DNA of 64,000 bases from an uncultured Gemmiger sp. (GTDB taxonomy: Bacteria > Bacillota > Clostridia > Oscillospirales > Ruminococcaceae), in contig CAKSUQ010000001.1 of assembly GCA_934502625.1 (NCBI GenBank), positions 62,001 through 126,000 of the forward strand, written 5' to 3'. A program made the translations under genes and the position numbers. Below the pieces are notes generated by a model. It was given only the letters and a program-made list of their open reading frames with translations, did no database searches and was not told where the DNA came from. Within the stretch, counting starts at the first letter, position 1. Every line of letters begins with the position of its first letter. Of the stretch, positions 7,663 to 12,866 are shown one piece after another.

Positions 7663-7688
7663 AGCGCCCTGCCCGTAGGCAGAACGCT
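7663..7688 (-). terminator. Strong intrinsic terminator inside the terS-terL interval
   Basis: An 11-bp stem AGCGTTCTGCC / GGCAGGGCGCT with a TACG loop is followed on the minus strand by seven or more T residues. Leftward transcripts coming from terS should stop here unless anti-terminated, so terL probably needs its own promoter or a read-through mechanism. Confidence 0.8.
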
Positions 7689-8116
7689 TATATGTTGGCT
7701 GCTGGGTCTTGAAACGGACAGCCCTAGTCCCATAGTCGGAGGAGGTTCCGACACCCGTACCGCGATACCCAAAATTTCAAAAATATTTTTTTAAGCGACC
7801 TTTTCCATTTCGGAATCAACCACTCGCAGGGGGGGGCAGGTATAAAAATTAGAACAGCGCGGGGGAACGGACATATTCGTACTGGTGTCGCGGCTCTCGC
7901 TCGCTCCCCCGTCGCCCTCTATAGGGGGGGGTGGGTACCCCCTACCCCCTAGCCCTCATCAGGCCGACCGCCCCCAGAAAATAACCCCTATAAAAAAGCC
8001 CCCTCTACCCTTAGCCGACATCTACCGCCCTGCCGAACCTATTATAACGAAACCGCAGCCCGGCAGCTGCCGCGCCCCGACCAGCCGACCATATCGCACC
8101 GCCGCCAAGCCAGCTG

Positions 8117-8168
8117 TTTCGCTAAATACCTATTTAGTGAAATAGCAAACGTCGATATATCGTTGTTT
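8117..8168. promoter_or_regulatory. Two adjacent dyad-symmetric sites at the 3' end of terS
   Basis: The first dyad (8117-8142) has 12-bp arms, TTTCGCTAAATA and TATTTAGTGAAA, around a CC centre, with one G-T. The second (8147-8168) has AAAC and GTTT ends around the perfect 10-bp core CGATATATCG and overlaps the terS stop. No T run follows, so they are not terminators. They look like protein-binding sites (repressor, recombinase or packaging), but which is unknown. The core GATATATCG occurs again beside the att site near 11213-11221. Confidence 0.45.
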
Positions 8169-8730
8169 ACTCCTTTTTGGCTAGTCTCTTGCTCAAATTA
8201 TCCATAAGTCGGCGGTCTGCATCGGTGATCGTCTCGGCTGTAATCTCCATCTGATCGGCTGGCTTATCCCCCGCCGAATCCCTTACGAACACTGCTGCCT
8301 TGACGTCTCCGGCCTTCGCTTTCGCCGCCATCGCCGCCGCTATGCTCTCATATACAGTGACCGGTGTTCCCCTCTGCTGTGCCATCTCCTGCACTCTCTC
8401 TGCTAGTTCCGCGTCCTCAATGCTGGCGACGTTGTCCGGCTGCTGTAGCAGATCGCTATATATCTCCCTTATAGTCCGGCGCTTGGCTTGACTCTCTGCG
8501 CTGGCTCTGGCTCCCGCCTGCTGTACCTCTCGGCGCTTGGCTGGCTCCATATCCTTAAGAGATGCCCCCGGCCTAAGGTTGGCGATGCTGGCCGCGCTCA
8601 TCCGATTTCCGCGCTTATCGATCAGTTCGCCCCGCTCTGCCTGCTGCCGCGCTCTCTCTACGCCATCAATAGCTTTTTGGGTCGTCTCCCCAATCTGGAC
8701 GGCCTGCGCCGCCTTCCGTTTTTTATCCAT
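8167..8730 (-). CDS. terS: Terminase small subunit-like protein
   Basis: This 187-residue, strongly charged, helical protein begins MDKKRKAAQAVQIGETTQKA after a clear ribosome site (GGAGGGCGGC). The C-terminal part (AGDVKAAVFVRDSAGDKPAD, then ITDADRRLMDNL) closely resembles small terminases of Firmicute phages, in which a phrase like GEKP ends the helical core. The small subunit would bind the packaging site and hand the DNA to TerL. It is the first gene of the leftward packaging block, although a terminator-rich gap separates it from terL. The family call comes from this C-terminal resemblance and from position. Confidence 0.7.
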   Translation of the reverse strand: MDKKRKAAQAVQIGETTQKAIDGVERARQQAERGELIDKRGNRMSAASIANLRPGASLKDMEPAKRREVQQAGARASAESQAKRRTIREIYSDLLQQPDNVASIEDAELAERVQEMAQQRGTPVTVYESIAAAMAAKAKAGDVKAAVFVRDSAGDKPADQMEITAETITDADRRLMDNLSKRLAKKE

Positions 8731-8763
8731 GCCGCCCTCCTACCTTATATAGCAAAATAGCAA

Positions 8764-8793
8764 CAAAAAAAGCGCCCAGCCGAAGCCGGACGC
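8764..8793 (-). terminator. Intrinsic terminator upstream of terS
   Basis: On the minus strand GCGTCCGGC-TTCG-GCTGGGCGC, a 9-bp stem with a stable UUCG tetraloop, is followed by seven T residues. It lies downstream of the ribbon-helix-helix gene and of the promoter at 8866-8894, but upstream of the terS ribosome site. A transcript from that promoter would therefore be cut to about 90 nt. Confidence 0.85.
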
Positions 8794-8805
8794 CTTGAAC
8801 CAAAC

Positions 8806-8864
8806 TGTATAATGTGCTACGTGCCGCCGGGAGCTCGCTCCCTACGCTCGTAGCTCATTATACA
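8806..8864. repeat. 59-bp inverted repeat upstream of terS
   Basis: The arms TGTATAATGTGCTACG and CGTAGCTCATTATACA are 16 bp long with a single T-T mismatch, and the 27-base centre holds a second hairpin (GGGAG-CTCG-CTCCC). It directly abuts the -10 of the leftward promoter and precedes the terminator at 8764-8793. Possible roles are a packaging (pac or cos) site near terS, a regulatory leader or the body of a small RNA. Confidence 0.7.
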
Positions 8865-8865
8865 C

Positions 8866-8894
8866 ATTTTACTACTTTAGTGCGATTTTGTCAA
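8866..8894 (-). promoter_or_regulatory. Leftward sigma-70-type promoter upstream of terS
   Basis: TTGACA (8889-8894) and TAAAAT (8866-8871) are separated by 17 bases on the minus strand. The -35 overlaps the stop codon of the ribbon-helix-helix gene. Transcription would start within the right arm of the 59-bp inverted repeat and run toward the terminator at 8764-8793 and then terS. Confidence 0.7.
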
Positions 8895-9091
8895 GTGTTT
8901 TTCGGTTCATCGTGATTTTCGCGTTCTGCTCGTGATTTCGCCGCGCTACCTATATAACTGCTCAGGCTCTCCCCTGCTGCTGCTGCTGCCCGCTGGATGG
9001 TTTCCGCGTCCTCTTGGGTAAGCCGTACAGAAACGGCCTTGAACTTGGATAGATACCGCGCATTTGCTGCCCGCTTTGCTTCGCTGGACAT
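8891..9091 (-). CDS. Small ribbon-helix-helix DNA-binding protein
   Basis: The start at 9091 (MSSEAKRAANARYLSKFKAV) follows AAAAGGAGGTGCGCAGA and gives 66 residues; a longer frame to 9133 has no ribosome site and crosses the -10. The core KAVSVRLTQEDAETIQRAAAAAGESLSSYI has the beta-strand/helix/helix pattern of Arc/MetJ-type regulators, with the usual SLSSYI phrase in the second helix. The gene is divergent from the J-domain operon, and four CATGNNNCATG copies lie between the two, so it is the natural candidate for their binding protein and for autoregulation. It could also be the antitoxin-like half of a pair, but no toxin is adjacent on its strand. Confidence 0.75.
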   Translation of the reverse strand: MSSEAKRAANARYLSKFKAVSVRLTQEDAETIQRAAAAAGESLSSYIGSAAKSRAERENHDEPKNT

Positions 9092-9121
9092 TCTGCGCAC
9101 CTCCTTTTGTGTAGTGCTACT

Positions 9122-9150
9122 ATTATAGCACATCGCGGCCAGTCATGCAA
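9122..9150 (-). promoter_or_regulatory. Promoter of the ribbon-helix-helix gene
   Basis: On the minus strand TATAAT (9122-9127) is preceded at 17 bases by TTGCAT (9145-9150). The -35 is part of the first CATGNNNCATG copy, so a protein bound there would block this promoter. Confidence 0.65.
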
Positions 9151-9239
9151 CATGTACAACTTGCACAATTTGCATGTTTCATGCTTGTGCACATCTCCAA
9201 ATATGCATGAAACATGTTGACACTATTGCATGAATCATG
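9144..9239. promoter_or_regulatory. Array of four CATGNNNCATG operators
   Basis: Copies are at 9144-9154 (centre CAA), 9173-9183 (TTT), 9206-9216 (AAA) and 9229-9239 (AAT). Each is an 11-bp repeat of the palindrome CATG. The first overlaps the -35 of the leftward promoter, the third abuts the -35 of the rightward promoter, and the fourth abuts its -10. The arrangement is what a cooperative repressor of both promoters would need. Confidence 0.7.
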
Positions 9240-9245
9240 TATAAT
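9217..9245 (+). promoter_or_regulatory. Consensus promoter of the J-domain operon
   Basis: TTGACA (9217-9222) and TATAAT (9240-9245) are both perfect and 17 bases apart. Operators abut the -35 and fill the spacer up to the -10, so this strong promoter is probably tightly repressed in the lysogen. Confidence 0.85.
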
Positions 9246-9296
9246 ACAGACATCGAAAGCAAACAACCCCACCAATCAAAACAGGAGGCCTACAAA

Positions 9297-9830
9297 ATGA
9301 CTACCACATACAAGACTTATAAATGGTTTACCCCTCGCCCGTCCACCATCGCCGAAGGCACCGCAATGTATCGAGACCTTGCCACCAAGCACCACCCCGA
9401 CCACGGCGGCAGCGTCTCCGACATGCAGGAGATCAACGCCGAGTGGGACGAGCTGAAACCCACGCTCCCCCGCTTCTGTTCTGAGCAGGCCAAGCAAGGC
9501 CGCCAGCAGTACCAGCAGAACAAGGCAGCGCAGGACGCCGCCAAGGCCGCACAGGATGCAGAGGCCACCGCGATGGCCGCCAAGCTCAGCAAGTGCCCCG
9601 GCTTACAGTTTGACGTGGTCGGCAGCTGGATCTGGGCAGACACCAATTACAAGTACATCCGCACGCTGGAAGCGCTGGGCTTCCGCTGGTCGTCTAATCG
9701 CTGCAAGTACTACTGGCATCCGCAGGGCGACACCAGCCGCCGGAACCGCAAGGCCAGCTATCAGGACATCTATAACAAGTACAGCGGCCAGAGCTACACC
9801 ACCCGCGACCGCGACAACCTCACAGCCTGA
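9297..9830 (+). CDS. J-domain (DnaJ-like) protein of a phage accessory operon
   Basis: The start at 9297 follows ACAGGAGGCCTACAAA; an earlier in-frame ATG at 9237 overlaps the promoter and is rejected. The 177-residue product has a J-domain core: a helix-like MYRDLATK, the HPD motif at residues 33-35 in KHHPDHGG, and DMQEINAEWDEL. It would recruit and stimulate an Hsp70 (DnaK). The C-terminal half (FDVVGSWIWADTNYKYIRTL, then EALGFRWSSNRCKYYWHP) is a small aromatic domain that I have seen with J domains in Firmicute mobile elements. There is no zinc finger and no client-binding domain of true DnaJ. The likely role is redirecting host DnaK for phage purposes, which is an inference. Confidence 0.75.
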   Translation: MTTTYKTYKWFTPRPSTIAEGTAMYRDLATKHHPDHGGSVSDMQEINAEWDELKPTLPRFCSEQAKQGRQQYQQNKAAQDAAKAAQDAEATAMAAKLSKCPGLQFDVVGSWIWADTNYKYIRTLEALGFRWSSNRCKYYWHPQGDTSRRNRKASYQDIYNKYSGQSYTTRDRDNLTA

Positions 9831-9894
9831 CACCTTGAGCCGCCGCACAGTAAAGCGACGGCATCCCACAACAAAAGCAAAGGAGATCACCACC

Positions 9895-10194
9895 ATGACC
9901 GAATATACCCCGCACCCCCTGCCGAACGTCACCGGCGACACCTACACCCGCGCCGACTGGGAGCGCAGCGGAACGTTTAACGCCCGCCCCGGCCAGTCCA
10001 TCACCGCCGACGTGTACGACGAGATGCTCAACTGTATGCCACCGTACAACCTGCCGCGAGACCTTCGCCGCGACGGCCACACAAAGGGCTTTTTAATGGG
10101 CGAACCCCACAGCAGTGACGCGCACGGCCTGCTGTATATGGCCTTCGTCCGGCACGGCCTGCGCTGCTACTATTACGGACTTGTCCATCGCTGA
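9895..10194 (+). CDS. Unknown 99-residue protein, second gene of the accessory operon
   Basis: The ATG at 9895 follows AGGAGATCACCACC. The protein begins MTEYTPHPLPNVTGDTYTRA and contains LRRDGHTKGFLMGEPHSSDA followed by LLYMAFVRHGLRCYYYGLVH. The second half looks like beta strands rich in Tyr and Gly; there is no signal peptide or membrane segment. I do not recognise the family. Shared strand, short gaps and similar ribosome sites place it in one transcript with the J-domain gene and the three genes that follow. Confidence 0.65.
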   Translation: MTEYTPHPLPNVTGDTYTRADWERSGTFNARPGQSITADVYDEMLNCMPPYNLPRDLRRDGHTKGFLMGEPHSSDAHGLLYMAFVRHGLRCYYYGLVHR

Positions 10195-10265
10195 AACTCT
10201 CGCAGGGCTGCACAGCTACCAGCAGCCCCGCCCCATATCCCTAAACCGAAAGGAGCTAATATAAC

Positions 10266-10634
10266 ATGATTACCGGCATCAAGTACACCGAGACCACCAG
10301 CCCGCGCCGCATCTGCTACACGTTCGAGGGCTTGACCCCGCGCGGCGAGCGGCTCTATGTGGAACTGTCCGCCCACATCAACGACGGCAGCAAGCACAAC
10401 CTCTGCCAAGTCTGGCACAAGCACGGCTACACCGCCGCCCCGCTGCCGTCCTACTGGTGCGTTGACACCTGCGCCACCGACTCCGCCGGATGCTGGGGAC
10501 GCTACAACCCCACCGAGAAACGCCACCCCACCGAGCCGCGAATGGTGCTTGACTTCGATTGGGTGCTGCCCGCGACTCCTGTCAACCGTCACAAAATTCT
10601 GGCGGAGATCATCCGCCGCGCGAATAAGGAGTAA
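10266..10634 (+). CDS. Unknown 122-residue protein, third gene of the accessory operon
   Basis: The ATG at 10266 follows AAAGGAGCTAATATAAC. The product (MITGIKYTETTSPRRICYTF) contains LPSYWCVDTCATDSAGCWGR and ends MVLDFDWVLPATPVNRHKIL. The cysteines at VDTC and AGCW and the conserved-looking WGRYNP phrase recall small proteins carried by Firmicute conjugative and phage elements, but no function is known to me. It is soluble and has no signal sequence. It is likely co-transcribed with its neighbours from the promoter at 9217-9245. Confidence 0.65.
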   Translation: MITGIKYTETTSPRRICYTFEGLTPRGERLYVELSAHINDGSKHNLCQVWHKHGYTAAPLPSYWCVDTCATDSAGCWGRYNPTEKRHPTEPRMVLDFDWVLPATPVNRHKILAEIIRRANKE

Positions 10635-10639
10635 TCACC

Positions 10640-10822
10640 ATGAAGAAGTTTATTCTAGCCGTCATCCTGACCGCCGCGCTGGCGGCATCCTTCGCCGCCG
10701 GATGCCGCGCCACCATGTTGAGCGCCCGCATGGTCTCCACCTCCGACAGTGCCCGCCTGCACCCTTCCTACATCATCTCGTACCGCTTCGGCCCGCTCTG
10801 GCTTAATGAAATCTACGATTGA
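10640..10822 (+). CDS. Small secreted or membrane-anchored protein, fourth gene of the accessory operon
   Basis: The ATG at 10640 follows AAGGAGTAATCACC, five bases after the previous stop. The 60-residue product starts MKKFILAVILTAALAASFAA, a classic signal peptide or single membrane helix with a KK start. AAGC follows, which could be a lipobox-like site with C22, although the residues before it (A-A-G) lack the usual Leu. The rest (RATMLSARMVSTSDSARLHP) is short and polar. It may be a membrane peptide acting during infection or lysogeny; the function is unknown. Confidence 0.6.
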   Translation: MKKFILAVILTAALAASFAAGCRATMLSARMVSTSDSARLHPSYIISYRFGPLWLNEIYD

Positions 10823-10876
10823 ATATCGACCCGCCCTGTGCTACACTAAGATATATAAAAAATAGGAGGTTTCATC

Positions 10877-11176
10877 ATGACTTATAACGATTATCTGTCC
10901 GACTGCCTCGACTTCTCGAAGGTCTCTAAAAAGTGGGTCGAGCTTGACCACCGGAAGCCCTACATCACAACAACCGGCAGCGGCTGGGAGGAGACCTGTG
11001 ACAACAGCAACGGCGGCATTGATGTAGCATGGGCATTCCACCGTTCCGCCGCCGACATTCGCCGAGACGCCCCGCAGCACTTCGCTGATTCGTTCGCGGA
11101 GCTTCTTCAACTCGCCATCGACGACGATGACCGTGACCCCGATCAGCTGCAAGCCATTGTTGATTTATTCGTTTAA
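10877..11176 (+). CDS. Unknown 99-residue acidic protein, last gene of the accessory operon
   Basis: The ATG at 10877 follows AATAGGAGGTTTCATC, a strong ribosome site. The product (MTYNDYLSDCLDFSKVSKKW) is acidic, with a C-terminal helix rich in Asp (LAIDDDDRDPDQLQAIVDLF). It contains GGIDVAWAFHRSAADIRRDA. It has the size and charge of phage proteins that inhibit host factors by DNA or protein mimicry, but that is only a possibility; no family is recognised. It ends 57 bases before the att tRNA fragment. Confidence 0.65.
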   Translation: MTYNDYLSDCLDFSKVSKKWVELDHRKPYITTTGSGWEETCDNSNGGIDVAWAFHRSAADIRRDAPQHFADSFAELLQLAIDDDDRDPDQLQAIVDLFV

Positions 11177-11233
11177 AAAGTCGTATATCCGTCGTGTTGT
11201 ATGTGATTATTGTTGATATATCGAGTATTTAAT

Positions 11234-11260
11234 CAGGTTCGATTCCTGTTACTAGCTCCA
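11234..11260 (+). other. att site: 3' end of a tRNA gene (T arm, acceptor, CCA)
   Basis: CAGG-TTCGATT-CCTG is a complete T arm, followed by TTACTAGC, a T discriminator and CCA. No D or anticodon arm lies upstream; instead the sequence is AT-rich phage DNA up to the last phage gene. The fragment is followed directly by a strong terminator, as at the end of a real tRNA gene. This is what is left on one side when a phage integrates into the 3' part of a tRNA gene. The acceptor strand GCTAGTA with U73 would suit a clostridial tRNA-Thr, but that is a guess. Confidence 0.8.
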
Positions 11261-11302
11261 AACGCGCAGAAAAGGCGTTTTGCCTTATCTGCGCGTTTTT
11301 TT
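11261..11302 (+). terminator. Intrinsic terminator of the disrupted tRNA gene
   Basis: A 10-bp stem AACGCGCAGA/TCTGCGCGTT encloses a second stem AAGGC/GCCTT and is followed by seven T residues. It starts at the base after CCA. It now also ends rightward transcription leaving the phage accessory operon. Confidence 0.9.
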
Positions 11303-11337
11303 GTGTGTGAAGCGGCGAATATAATAGTAGATGGAAA

Positions 11338-11874
11338 TTAAAGGCACTGCAAGATCCGTTTTATATCGTCGAGACTCTCGACAAAATAGATACCCTCCTG
11401 CCGTGCCGGGGTGGACAGGCCTTTTTCGATCATGTGGCGCAAAAGCGTTTGCAGCTCATCGTAAAAGCCGTCGAGGTTATACAGGATGCAGGGCGCATGC
11501 AGGTGTCTCAACGAGACTTTTGACATGACCTCGGTGATTTCCTCCAGTGTGCCGGTGCCTCCGGGAAGCGCGATAAAGGCATCGCCCAGCTCGATCATCT
11601 TGCTTTTGCGTTCGGTCATGTCCTCAGTCACAATCAATTTCGTCAGGCCGTCATGCTGGACTTCGCTGTCAATGAAGAACTGCGGCTCCACGCCGGTAAC
11701 TTCACCGCCTACATGCAGAACACTGTCGGCAAGCAATCCCATCAAACCTGCGCGGGAACCGCCGTAAACCAGCGCGTTTCCGCTGCTGCCGATCCACTCA
11801 CCCAGCTCTTGCACGGCTTGCTTTAAGCGCGGATCGTTTCCCTCGTTTGCGCCGAGATAGATAGTAATATTCAT
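11338..11874 (-). CDS. LOG-family nucleoside monophosphate phosphoribohydrolase (TIGR00730-like)
   Basis: The 178-residue product (MNITIYLGANEGNDPRLKQA) has the Rossmann-like LOG fold with YGGSRAGLMG near the N-terminus and the signature PGGTGTLEE, in which the Glu is catalytic. Family members hydrolyse nucleoside 5'-monophosphates (cytokinin-type in plants, AMP and analogues in bacteria) to base and ribose 5-phosphate. The start at 11874 is preceded by GAGGAAAGTCTT; a longer frame to 11949 lacks a ribosome site. It is the first chromosomal gene after the phage and appears to be a single-gene unit. Confidence 0.85.
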   Translation of the reverse strand: MNITIYLGANEGNDPRLKQAVQELGEWIGSSGNALVYGGSRAGLMGLLADSVLHVGGEVTGVEPQFFIDSEVQHDGLTKLIVTEDMTERKSKMIELGDAFIALPGGTGTLEEITEVMSKVSLRHLHAPCILYNLDGFYDELQTLLRHMIEKGLSTPARQEGIYFVESLDDIKRILQCL

Positions 11875-11938
11875 AAGACTTTCCTCGCGTTTCAAAAATA
11901 TAATTTTATTATAGCAGCAATTTTTCGTAATTGCAAAA

Positions 11939-11969
11939 AACGACCGCACCCTGTCTGGGTACGGTCGTT
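11939..11969 (-). terminator. Terminator of the ftsEX-rsmA operon
   Basis: A 13-bp stem AACGACCGTACCC / GGGTGCGGTCGTT is followed by TTTTTG on the minus strand, just after the rsmA stop. It closes the leftward operon that begins with ftsE. Confidence 0.85.
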
Positions 11970-11979
11970 CGGCTTTTAT

Positions 11980-12843
11980 TTAGGCGCGCTTCATGGCGGC
12001 CTGCAGGGCACAGTAGTCGTCCAGCGTCAGCTGTTCAGGACGGGCGCGCTCGTCAAGACCGGCGGCCTGCAGGGCGGCCAGAACTTGCGCTTTGGGCAGG
12101 TGCAGGCCGTTGGCGATGGCGTTTGCGGCGGTCTTGCGGCGCTGGGAGAAAGCCGCGCGGATCAGCGCAAAGAAACCTGCCTCGTCGCCGTTCGGCACCT
12201 CGACGGCCGGTTTCCTCCGCACATCAAGGCGGATAACGGCACTTGTCACCTTGGGCGCAGGGTAAAAGCTGCCGGGCTGGACGCTGAACAGCAGCTTCGG
12301 CTCGGCGTAGTAGGCCACGGCGTAGCTGATTGCACCTGCGTCCCGCGTGCCGGGGGCGGCGCAGAGGCGCTGTGCGGCCTCCTTCTGCACCATGACGGTA
12401 ATGTTTTGGATGGGGAGCTTCTCTTCCAGCAGACGCATCAAAATCGGGCTGGTGATGTAGTACGGCAGGTTTGCACAGACGGCAACGGGCTTGTCGCCAA
12501 ACTCCTCGGTCAGCAGAGCTTTCAGGTCGACCTTCAGCACATCGTTCAGCACGAGCTTGAAGTTGTCGTAGTCGGCCATTGTCTCCTCCAGAAGCGGAGG
12601 CAGGCGCTTGTCGACCTCGATGGAGACGACCTTGTCCGCGCGTCTGCAGAGCTGTTCAGTCAGCACACCGATGCCGGGACCGACTTCCAGCGCGCCCCAG
12701 CCGGGGCCGATCCCGGCCGCCTCCGCAATGCGGGGGCAGATGCCGGGGTTGATGATAAAGTTCTGCCCGAAGCCCTTGGACAGAGCAAAGTCGTACCGTG
12801 CGCACAGGTCACGGATGGTAGAAAGATCGGTTAGCGTGGGCAC
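11980..12843 (-). CDS. rsmA: 16S rRNA (adenine-1518/1519-N6,N6)-dimethyltransferase
   Basis: RsmA (KsgA) dimethylates two adjacent adenines in the helix 45 loop of 16S rRNA late in 30S assembly, using S-adenosylmethionine. The 287-residue product has the family start (FGQNFIINPG), the SAM-binding loop EVGPGIGVLTEQL, VDKRLPPLL for the ribose, and the catalytic motif NLPYYITSPI. The length is normal. It is the last gene of the leftward group with ftsE, ftsX, the EnvC-like hydrolase, the 37-residue peptide and the S41 peptidase, 23 bases after the latter. Confidence 0.95.
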   Translation of the reverse strand: MPTLTDLSTIRDLCARYDFALSKGFGQNFIINPGICPRIAEAAGIGPGWGALEVGPGIGVLTEQLCRRADKVVSIEVDKRLPPLLEETMADYDNFKLVLNDVLKVDLKALLTEEFGDKPVAVCANLPYYITSPILMRLLEEKLPIQNITVMVQKEAAQRLCAAPGTRDAGAISYAVAYYAEPKLLFSVQPGSFYPAPKVTSAVIRLDVRRKPAVEVPNGDEAGFFALIRAAFSQRRKTAANAIANGLHLPKAQVLAALQAAGLDERARPEQLTLDDYCALQAAMKRA

Positions 12844-12866
12844 GTTGGACTTCCTTTCAAATCAGA

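Larger units (their letters stand above)
7050..8166 (-). other. 1.1-kb non-coding, structured interval between terS and terL
   Basis: No convincing gene is seen in this stretch on either strand: the open frames of 60-90 codons lack ribosome sites and cross the structured elements. Reading leftward it holds two dyads (8117-8168), a G-rich part with two runs of eight G/C (about 7829-7836 and 7924-7931), a hairpin-rich segment (about 7690-7775), a terminator (7663-7688), a folded domain (7530-7651), a second terminator (7451-7491), a tRNA-like element (7386-7443) and about 330 bases with nothing recognisable (7050-7385). The content suggests one or more structured RNAs. Confidence 0.6.
1..11260. 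mobile_element. Prophage, right-hand part, integrated at a tRNA gene
   Basis: Leftward packaging and head genes (terS, terL, scaffold, capsid, portal, adaptor) occupy 1 to 8730, and a regulator plus a rightward set of small orphan genes occupies 8891 to 11176. The right edge is placed at the end of a tRNA 3' fragment at 11234-11260, after which ordinary chromosomal genes begin. No integrase, repressor of the cI type, replication or lysis gene lies in the window, so these and the second att site must be to the left. The head genes look intact, so the phage may be functional, but this cannot be judged from one end. Confidence 0.9.

Noticed and set aside
7690..7775. A second possible tRNA on the minus strand, starting GGGTATCGCGGTA like tRNA-Gln
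   Set aside because: The 5' part resembles a tRNA-Gln start, but no T arm with a pairing stem and no seven-base acceptor could be made; the strongest pairings are GTCGGA/TCCGAC and GGCTG/CAGCC. It is described only as a hairpin-rich segment.
7885..8145. An 86-codon plus-strand frame rich in proline
   Set aside because: Low-complexity translation (PPSP, PPLPL) of C runs, no ribosome site, opposite to all neighbours.
9556..10194. A 212-codon plus-strand frame spanning the J-domain gene and the next gene
   Set aside because: It begins inside the J-domain gene in another frame; its second half is simply the real 99-residue gene, which has its own ribosome site and start at 9895.
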